A stretch of 8,520 nt of DNA from Candidatus Solibacter sp. (GTDB lineage: Bacteria; Acidobacteriota; Terriglobia; Bryobacterales; Bryobacteraceae), in NCBI GenBank assembly GCA_017883345.1, contig JADGNT010000180.1:1-8520 (forward strand), read 5' to 3'. The position numbers and the translations under genes are program-made. Every line of letters begins with the position of its first letter. Position 1 is the stretch's first letter. Positions 1 through 5,027 of this stretch are shown in pieces. The notes beneath the pieces are model-generated. The model ran no database searches. It was not told where the DNA came from and worked only from the letters and a program-made list of their open reading frames with translations.

Positions 1-2126
1 TCACGTTCAAAGCCAATGCGAACCTGGTGATCATCAACGTCAGCGCCAAGGATAAAGCGGGCCTCGCGGTGGAGGGACTCAAGGCGGAAGACTTCACCGT
101 GCTGGAAGACGGCAAGCCGCAGAAGGTCTCGGTGTTCGAGTATCAGCGCATCTCCGCCAAGCCGGAACCGTTGAAGGAGTTGACGCTGGACGACCAGTTC
201 CAGTTGCCGGAAGCGCCCAAGACGACGATCACGTCCGCCACGCCGGGGCAGATCCAGTATCACGACAAGCGGCTGATGGTGTTCTTCTTCGACTTCTCCT
301 CGATGCAGATCCCGGACCAGTTGCGCGCGCAGGACGGCGCACTCGATTACCTGAAGAGTCACATCACCAAGGACGACGTGGTGGCGGTGCTGTTTTACGC
401 CAGCGTGATTCAGGTATTGAGCGATTTCACCAGCGACCGCGATGTGCTGACCAGGGTGATCAAGGGACTGCCCATCGGCGAGGCGAGCGAACTGGCCGCG
501 CTGGCCGACACCGGCGATGAGAACGGCGAGGACACGCAGGCCGCGTTCGTGGCCGACGAAAGCGAATTCAACATTTTCAGCACGGACAAAAAGTTGGCGG
601 CGATCGAAGAGGCGGCGAAGATGCTGGCCTCTTTCCCCGAGAAGAAGGCGCTGGTGTACTTCTCCGGCGGCGCCACGCGTTCCGGGCTGGACAACGAAGC
701 GCAGTTGCAGGCGGCGATCAACGCGGCGACCAAGGCGAACCTGGCGATCTACTCGATCGATGCGCGCGGCTTGACGGCGGACCCTCCGGGCGGCGGCGCA
801 TCCAAGGGCGGCTCGCGCGGGAGCGGCATCTTCAACGGGGCCGTGCTCAACTCGCAGCGGTCGGCCCAACTGGCGTCGCAGGATACGTTGTACACCCTGG
901 CGGCGGAGACCGGCGGCAAGAGCTTCTTCGACAGCAACGACATCGCGATGGGCATCCAGCGGACGCAGGAGGCGATGGGCAGTTACTATCTGTTGGGTTA
1001 CTACAGCACGAACAACGCGCTGGACGGGAAATATCGTAAGATCTCGGTGAAGTTGAACAATGCGAAGCTGGCGGCCAAGCTGGAGCACCGCGAAGGCTAC
1101 TACGCGGACAAGGTCTGGGGCAAGCTGAACGCGCAGGATAAGGAGCAGCAGCTTAAGGAAGCGCTTTCGGCGGGAGACCCGGCCACCGATTTGCCGCTGG
1201 CGTTGCAGATCGATTATTTCCGCGTGTCGCCCACGGCGTACCTGGTGCCGGTTTCGATCAAGATTCCGGGCTCGGTGGTGGCACTGGCGGCAAAGGGCGG
1301 GGCGGCCACCACGCAGTTCGATTTCGCGGGCCAGATTCAGGACGAAAAGCACGCGGTGGTGGGCAACGTGCGGGACAAGATCGAGATCAAGCTCAATCCA
1401 GCCGCCGGCGCCACGGTGACGACGGCCGGCGCGCCGGCGGCGGCCCCCGCGGCCGGGGCTACCACCACCAAACCCGCGGCGACACTCGCCGCCACCCCCG
1501 CGGCCGCAACACCAGCGACCTCCGCCCGGAAGAGCTTCCAGTATGATGCCGGCTTTACCCTGGAGCCCGGCAAGTACCGCATGAAGTTCGTCGTCCGCGA
1601 AAATATCACCGGCAAGATGGGGACCTTCGACACCAAATTCACCGTCCCCGACCTGAGCGCCGACACCTCCGGCCTGAAGTTAAGCACTGTCATCTTGAGC
1701 AACCAGAGGGAACCGGTGACGGCCGCGGTGGGCACGGCGGAACGCTTCTCGCGGAAGGAAGTGCGTGCCAACCCGTTGATCGTGGGCGACCACAAAGTGG
1801 TGCCCAACATCAACCATGTCTTCCGGCGCAATCAGAGTCTGTACGTGAATTTCGACGTGTATGACGCCCTGCCCGACCCGGCCAACACCAAGAACCGGCG
1901 CGTGAAGGTCACCTTGAGCCTGTTCAACAAAAAGTCCGTGAAGACCTTTGAAGTGGGCCCCATCGAAGCCACGCAACTGGCGGCCACCCGTCCGGAAGCG
2001 GTGCCGGTACAGATCGAAATTCCGCTGAAGGACGTGACGCGCGGCGAGTACGTGTGCCAGATCAACGTGGTGGACGAGGTAGGGCGGAAATTCGCGTTTC
2101 CGCGCGCGCCGATTATCGTGCAGTAG
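1..2126 (+). CDS. VWA-domain protein, Acidobacterial VWFA-related family (5' partial)
   Basis: The frame is open to the window edge (codons begin at base 3). The first possible start, a GTG at 27, lies inside a conserved strand, so the gene begins upstream and the signal peptide is not visible. Numbering from that GTG, residues 1-40 carry the strand pattern and EDFTVLEDGKPQKV motif that open this family. Residues 80-250 form a von Willebrand A fold. Residues 285-365 hold the family's closing block (AETGGKSFFDSNDI, then YYLLGYYS). A flexible Ala/Thr/Pro linker covers about 457-500, and beta-rich segments follow to residue 699. The metal-site motif reads D89-F-S91-S-M93, so the last position of DxSxS is Met. 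The family is typically exported in Acidobacteria; its role is unknown, and protein binding or a surface role is inferred from VWA domains. A hemerythrin-like gene follows 26 bp downstream. Confidence 0.9.
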   Translation, partial: TFKANANLVIINVSAKDKAGLAVEGLKAEDFTVLEDGKPQKVSVFEYQRISAKPEPLKELTLDDQFQLPEAPKTTITSATPGQIQYHDKRLMVFFFDFSSMQIPDQLRAQDGALDYLKSHITKDDVVAVLFYASVIQVLSDFTSDRDVLTRVIKGLPIGEASELAALADTGDENGEDTQAAFVADESEFNIFSTDKKLAAIEEAAKMLASFPEKKALVYFSGGATRSGLDNEAQLQAAINAATKANLAIYSIDARGLTADPPGGGASKGGSRGSGIFNGAVLNSQRSAQLASQDTLYTLAAETGGKSFFDSNDIAMGIQRTQEAMGSYYLLGYYSTNNALDGKYRKISVKLNNAKLAAKLEHREGYYADKVWGKLNAQDKEQQLKEALSAGDPATDLPLALQIDYFRVSPTAYLVPVSIKIPGSVVALAAKGGAATTQFDFAGQIQDEKHAVVGNVRDKIEIKLNPAAGATVTTAGAPAAAPAAGATTTKPAATLAATPAAATPATSARKSFQYDAGFTLEPGKYRMKFVVRENITGKMGTFDTKFTVPDLSADTSGLKLSTVILSNQREPVTAAVGTAERFSRKEVRANPLIVGDHKVVPNINHVFRRNQSLYVNFDVYDALPDPANTKNRRVKVTLSLFNKKSVKTFEVGPIEATQLAATRPEAVPVQIEIPLKDVTRGEYVCQINVVDEVGRKFAFPRAPIIVQ
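1395..1526 (+). other. Ala/Thr/Pro-rich linker in the VWA protein
   Basis: This segment encodes about 44 residues made mostly of Ala, Thr, Pro and Gly, with no hydrophobic core pattern. It separates the beta-rich part that follows the VWA domain from a second beta-rich part that starts near FQYDAGFTLEPGKYRM. It is probably an extended interdomain spacer. The DNA is dominated by GCC/GCG/CCC/ACC codons and is a likely place for length variation between strains. Confidence 0.6.
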
Positions 2127-2152
2127 CGGGGGCGGTATAGTAGCAGTAATCG

Positions 2153-2593
2153 ATGCTGCGCGATCCGAGTCTGATTCCGCTCTCGCACCAACACCATAAC
2201 GGGCTGGCCCTGTGCGTGATGACGCGGCGATCCCTGGCCGCGGACTCTTCACCAGGGAACGTGGCGAAGCTGGCGCGGCGCGCCGTCGGCCGGTACGAGT
2301 TGGAGCTGGCCAATCATTTCGAGATTGAGGAGCAGGTGCTGTTTCCGGCATGCGGAGAGCTGCCTCCGATCGCGCTACTGGTGGCGGAACACCGCATGAT
2401 CGAGGGCCTGATCGCGCAATTGCGCACGGCGCCAACGAGCGCGCTGCTGGAGCAGTTTTGCGCGCTGCTGTCGACGCATATCCGGCGGGAGGAGAACGAA
2501 CTCTTCGAGCAGATTCAGCGCGCCCTGCCGCGCGAGGTGTTGGACCGTGCGGGCAGCGAGATCGATCGGCGGGCGGTGCGGATTTGTATGTGA
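2153..2593 (+). CDS. Hemerythrin-like HHE domain protein
   Basis: A 146-residue, mostly helical protein that fits a four-helix bundle binding a non-heme di-iron centre. Candidate ligands are H12, H14 or H15 on helix 1 (PLSHQHHNGL), H55 and E59 on helix 2 (HFEIEEQVLFP, HxxxE spacing), H80 on helix 3 (EHRMIEGL), and H109 and E113 on helix 4 (HIRREENELF, again HxxxE). This is the full set expected of the family. There is no signal peptide or membrane segment, so it should be cytoplasmic. Bacterial relatives bind O2 or NO or sense iron or oxidants; the sequence alone does not say which. The ATG at 2153 lacks a good Shine-Dalgarno sequence but starts directly before the first histidine cluster. 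It lies 26 bp after the VWA gene on the same strand and may be read from the same transcript. Confidence 0.88.
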   Translation: MLRDPSLIPLSHQHHNGLALCVMTRRSLAADSSPGNVAKLARRAVGRYELELANHFEIEEQVLFPACGELPPIALLVAEHRMIEGLIAQLRTAPTSALLEQFCALLSTHIRREENELFEQIQRALPREVLDRAGSEIDRRAVRICM

Positions 2594-2608
2594 GGACGAA
2601 AGGCGTCC
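2594..2608 (+). terminator. Small hairpin just after the hemerythrin stop
   Basis: GGACG (2594-2598) pairs with CGTCC (2604-2608) around a 5-nt loop, directly abutting the hemerythrin stop codon. The stem is short and no T-run follows, so terminator function is only a possibility. Confidence 0.25.
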
Positions 2609-2614
2609 CTTCAA

Positions 2615-2634
2615 CGCAGAGGTAAGCGCAGAGG
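2615..2634. repeat. Direct repeat CGCAGAGG x2
   Basis: The octamer CGCAGAGG occurs at 2615-2622 and again at 2627-2634, a 12-bp period. From memory, runs of this 'cgcagagg' type occur between genes in Acidobacteria and some other environmental bacteria; that needs a genome search. No open frame or promoter is apparent here. Confidence 0.5.
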
Positions 2635-2641
2635 AAAACAT

Positions 2642-2659
2642 GCCCCCTCGAAAGGGGGC
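2642..2659. terminator. GC-rich hairpin between convergent genes
   Basis: GCCCCCT (2642-2648) pairs perfectly with AGGGGGC (2653-2659) around the tetraloop CGAA. It lies between the ends of the hemerythrin gene (+) and garD (-), where a bidirectional terminator would be expected. No T-tract follows on either strand, so it is not a classical intrinsic terminator. Two smaller hairpins follow: GCCC/GGGC at 2661-2671 and AGCCT/AGGCT at 2677-2689. Confidence 0.45.
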
Positions 2660-2700
2660 GGCCCAGAGGGCACCCCAGCCTGAAAGGCTACGCTACGGTG

Positions 2701-4224
2701 CTACGTCACGGGGCCGGGATTGAAGGGGGCGAGTGTATTGGCCAGGCCCCAATGCTCTGCCCAGGTCTGGCGGCGGCCGCTGGCCACATCGAGGATCAAG
2801 CGGAAGAGCTCCCAGCCGACTTCCTCTATGGTCGCGTGGCCTGTCGCAATACGGCCGGCGTCGAGATCGATGAGGTCCGCCCACTTCTCCGCCAGCGCGG
2901 TACGCGACGACACCTTGATCACGGGAACCATCGCCAGTCCATAAGGACTGCCTTCGCCGGTGGTAAACACGTGCAGGTTCATGGACGCCAGTTGCTGCGT
3001 GCCGCAGATGAAATCGCTGGCCGGCGTGGCGGCGAAGACCAGGCCCTTGGCCGTCACCTTCTCGCCATGCGTAGCCACGGCGCGGATGGCGGTGCTGCCC
3101 GCCTTGGCGATGCTGCCCAGCGCCTTCTCGACGATGTTGGCGAGGCCGCCGCGCTTGTTGCCGGGCGTGGTATTGGCGCTGCGGTCGGCCGCTCCGCGCG
3201 CCAGGTAATCGTCGTACCAGCGCATCTCGCGGATCAAATCGCGCGCCACGCCAACGGTAGCCGCGCGCGGGGTCAGCAGGTGAATCGCGTCGCGCACCTC
3301 GGTGACCTCGGAGAACATCACCGTGGCTCCGGCGCGCACCAGGAGGTCCGCGGCGTAGCCGACCGCGGGATTGCAGGTCACACCGGAGAAGGCGTCGCTG
3401 CCGCCGCATTGCAGCCCTACCACGAGTTCCGACGCGGGGACCGTCTGGCGGCGGCGCCGGTCGAGCTCCACCAGGCGCTTTTCGGCGGCCCGCATGATGG
3501 CCGCGACGCTCTCGCCGAAACCGCGCTCGTCCTGCAGGCGGATCACGTTGCCCTCGCCCAGGATCGGGAAACCGCCGGGGAAGTCGCCGGGGAACAAACG
3601 CGTGGGTTGCAGTTTTTCGCACCCCAGGCTGACCAGCAGCGGCTGCCCCGCCAGGTTGGCATGAAGCGCGATGTGATTTAGCGTGCGGATGGGCACGGCG
3701 GCGCCCGGCGCATCGATGGCCACGCCGCAGCCATAGGAGTGGGTGATCGAGACCACGCCATCCACGTTGGGGAAGCGTGGCAGAATCTCCGCCCGAATGC
3801 GCTGCGCTGTGTACTCCACGGTGGGCGCCACGCACTGCACCGTGGTGGCGAGGCCCAGCATGTTCTTGGTTCCGGTTCCGCCATCGGCATTGCGGTAGCC
3901 CTCAAACGTGTAGTTTTCCAGAGGCAGCAGCGTGGGAGGGATGGCGGTGGCAAGGGACAGGGCGTCGAGCGGCGGGGCGGCCGGCATGTCGAGCAGTTCC
4001 TCGCGCACCCAACTGCCGGCGGCGATGGGGCGGTTGGCGAAGCCGATGGTCTGACCGTAACGCAGCACCGGTTGGCTGGGCGCCAAATCGTGAAGGGCGA
4101 TTTTGTGCGACTGGGGAATGCGCTCGCGCGCCACCAGGCCATCGGGCAAAAGCGCGCCCGGCGCTACGCCCTCCGGGTGCACCAGGATGGCGACATTGTC
4201 GCGGGCGTTGACGCGAATGTACAT
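2701..4224 (-). CDS. garD: Galactarate dehydratase (GarD/UxaA family)
   Basis: The 507-residue product should dehydrate D-galactarate to 5-dehydro-4-deoxy-D-glucarate (EC 4.2.1.42) in the cytoplasm, opening galactarate breakdown. Residues 1-75 form the N-terminal SAF domain ([25 protein letters not shown]). The large dehydratase domain follows, with EGYRNADG (108-115), the cysteine-bearing HSYGCG (162-167), LGCEKLQP (200-207), [10 protein letters not shown] (272-281), [17 protein letters not shown] (304-320), [18 protein letters not shown] (357-374) and the terminal FNPGPVT. From recall these blocks match E. coli GarD (523 aa) closely, much better than altronate dehydratase UxaA, which is the main alternative. 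The ATG at 4224 is chosen because SAF homology starts there. An open frame continues to a TTG at 4344, but those 40 codons are translated palindromic repeat. There is no clear Shine-Dalgarno sequence. nuoB lies upstream on the same strand beyond the repeat, and no other galactarate gene is adjacent. Confidence 0.93.
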   Translation of the reverse strand: MYIRVNARDNVAILVHPEGVAPGALLPDGLVARERIPQSHKIALHDLAPSQPVLRYGQTIGFANRPIAAGSWVREELLDMPAAPPLDALSLATAIPPTLLPLENYTFEGYRNADGGTGTKNMLGLATTVQCVAPTVEYTAQRIRAEILPRFPNVDGVVSITHSYGCGVAIDAPGAAVPIRTLNHIALHANLAGQPLLVSLGCEKLQPTRLFPGDFPGGFPILGEGNVIRLQDERGFGESVAAIMRAAEKRLVELDRRRRQTVPASELVVGLQCGGSDAFSGVTCNPAVGYAADLLVRAGATVMFSEVTEVRDAIHLLTPRAATVGVARDLIREMRWYDDYLARGAADRSANTTPGNKRGGLANIVEKALGSIAKAGSTAIRAVATHGEKVTAKGLVFAATPASDFICGTQQLASMNLHVFTTGEGSPYGLAMVPVIKVSSRTALAEKWADLIDLDAGRIATGHATIEEVGWELFRLILDVASGRRQTWAEHWGLANTLAPFNPGPVT

Positions 4225-4243
4225 ATGCGAAAATGCGGCCAGA

Positions 4244-4336
4244 CGTGGGGCAGGCAATCTTGCCTGCGGACACGCTTTCCAGCGTGTCCAGGCGCCGGCT
4301 GGAAAGCCGGCGGCAGCCAGGATTGGCTGCCCCACG
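4244..4336. repeat. Four-hairpin palindromic intergenic element
   Basis: A 93-bp element fills the gap between nuoB and garD. Its ends form a perfect 10-bp inverted repeat, CGTGGGGCAG (4244-4253) and CTGCCCCACG (4327-4336). Inside are four hairpins in a row, each with a 4-nt loop: 4250-4267 (7 bp, loop ATCT), 4268-4289 (9 bp, loop TTCC), 4294-4311 (7 bp, loop GGAA) and 4312-4331 (8 bp, loop GGAT). The two halves are imperfect reverse complements of each other, so the outer stem and hairpins 1 and 4 compete for the same bases. It is REP/BIME-like. I recall similar text between genes of Solibacter-like genomes, but copy number cannot be judged from one copy. In nuoB-garD mRNA it could act as a processing or stability structure, or a terminator. 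Confidence 0.85.
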
Positions 4337-4344
4337 ACACTCAA

Positions 4345-4899
4345 TCACGCGCGGCTGAGGACGTCTCTCACGCTGCCGCTCTGCTCCTGAATCTTGGCCT
4401 GGAGCATCATCAGGGCGTAGATCAACTGCTCCGGGCGCGGCGGGCAGCCGGGGACATAGACATCGATGGGGATCACCTGGTTGACCGGGGTCAGGGCGTA
4501 GTTGTTGAAGACGCCGGTGGAGGTGGCGCAGGCGCCCATCGAGATGGCCCACTTGGGTTCGGGCATCTGCTGGTAGAGGTGGCGGATGACGGGCGCCATC
4601 TTCTGGGAGACGCGGCCGGCAATAATCATCAGGTCGCTCTGGCGCGGGGAACCGCGGAAGACTTCGGCGCCGAAACGCGCGATATCGAATCGCGAGGCGC
4701 TCATCGACATCATCTCGATGGCACAGCAGGCCAGTCCGAAGGTCATGGGCCAAATGGAGTTTTTGCGTGCCCAGTTGACGGCGGCATCCAGCGACGTCAT
4801 GACGATTCCTTCGTTGGCAGCCGCGGCGGCATTGTCGACCTGGTAGTCGTCAATGCGCGAGAAAAGTTCCACGGGACCGCTGGCTAAGGGGTTATCCAT
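4345..4899 (-). CDS. nuoB: NADH-quinone oxidoreductase subunit B
   Basis: This 184-residue protein is the complex I subunit that carries the terminal Fe-S cluster N2, passing electrons to quinone in the membrane-bound enzyme. The family signature is present: [15 protein letters not shown] with adjacent cysteines C58 and C59, [18 protein letters not shown] (86-103), GACATSTG with C124, and [11 protein letters not shown] with C152. These four cysteines are the expected N2 ligands. The ATG at 4899 is kept because the 33 extra residues look translated, but its SD-like AGAAGG ends only 1 nt away. An ATG at 4800 (residue 34) has GAAGGA at 6 nt and would give a typical 151-residue NuoB, so the start is uncertain. 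Unusually, no nuoA, nuoC or nuoD is adjacent: malQ diverges upstream and garD follows. It may be an isolated or second nuoB copy, with the other subunits elsewhere. Confidence 0.95.
   Translation of the reverse strand: MDNPLASGPVELFSRIDDYQVDNAAAAANEGIVMTSLDAAVNWARKNSIWPMTFGLACCAIEMMSMSASRFDIARFGAEVFRGSPRQSDLMIIAGRVSQKMAPVIRHLYQQMPEPKWAISMGACATSTGVFNNYALTPVNQVIPIDVYVPGCPPRPEQLIYALMMLQAKIQEQSGSVRDVLSRA
4807..4812 (-). promoter_or_regulatory. Internal ribosome-binding site, alternative nuoB start
   Basis: On the minus strand GAAGGA lies 6 nt before the ATG at 4800-4798. This is better spacing than the site before the ATG at 4899. It could mark the true nuoB start just ahead of the conserved [15 protein letters not shown] block, or a second start. 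Confidence 0.4.
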
Positions 4900-4925
4900 A
4901 CCTTCTATTTTCGCATGGACAACCC
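4889..4925 (-). promoter_or_regulatory. Inverted repeat covering the nuoB start codon
   Basis: GGGTTATCCAT (4889-4899) and ATGGACAACCC (4915-4925) are inverted repeats matching at 10 of 11 positions across a 15-nt spacer. In RNA from the minus strand (the nuoB message) the odd pair becomes G-U, so all 11 positions can pair. The 3' arm begins with the AUG at 4899, and the loop contains AGAAGG. It could hide the distal nuoB start codon or be a DNA operator in the nuoB-malQ gap. Function is inferred only from position. Confidence 0.4.
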
Positions 4926-4926
4926 A

Positions 4927-4996
4927 GGGACAGACAGGACTGCCAGCGAATTTCCGGCAAAGTGCGCCAGAAATTCATGGCAGTCTAGTCTGTCCC
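4927..4996. repeat. Long imperfect palindrome in the nuoB-malQ divergent gap
   Basis: Three stacked stems share one axis: GGGACAGAC (4927-4935) with GTCTGTCCC (4988-4996), GACTGCCA (4938-4945) with TGGCAGTC (4978-4985), and GAATTTC (4948-4954) with GAAATTC (4970-4976). GGC/GCC (4956-4958, 4966-4968) closes a 7-nt loop. Only small internal mismatches separate them, giving 27 pairs in 70 bases. From memory, GGGACAGAC/GTCTGTCCC ends are typical of REP-like or small non-autonomous elements in several phyla. It occupies more than half of the 128-bp gap where both divergent promoters should lie. Confidence 0.7.
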
Positions 4997-5027
4997 CAAT
5001 GTCCTGTAAAATCAAAGTACCCTCTAC

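Noticed and set aside
1680..2435. Minus-strand open frame of 251 codons opposite the VWA and hemerythrin genes
   Set aside because: It crosses the boundary of two clear plus-strand genes and has an Arg/Pro/Ala-rich translation typical of antisense frames in GC-rich DNA.
2693..3835. Long minus-strand open frame of 380 codons
   Set aside because: It is an out-of-frame shadow of garD: low-complexity Arg/Gly/Pro-rich translation with no recognisable motif, while the overlapping frame is a clear GarD.
4244..4336. CRISPR array or tRNA
   Set aside because: The hairpins are adjacent with no spacers and differ in stem sequence, and there is no cloverleaf with T-loop consensus.
3739..4887. Plus-strand open frame of 382 codons across garD and nuoB
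   Set aside because: It is antisense to two well-supported genes and the repeat between them; the His/Gly/Arg-rich translation has no domain pattern.
5000..5027. Promoter for malQ at TGTAAAAT
   Set aside because: It partly resembles an extended -10, but no -35 lies at a proper distance and it leaves a very short leader, so it was not called.
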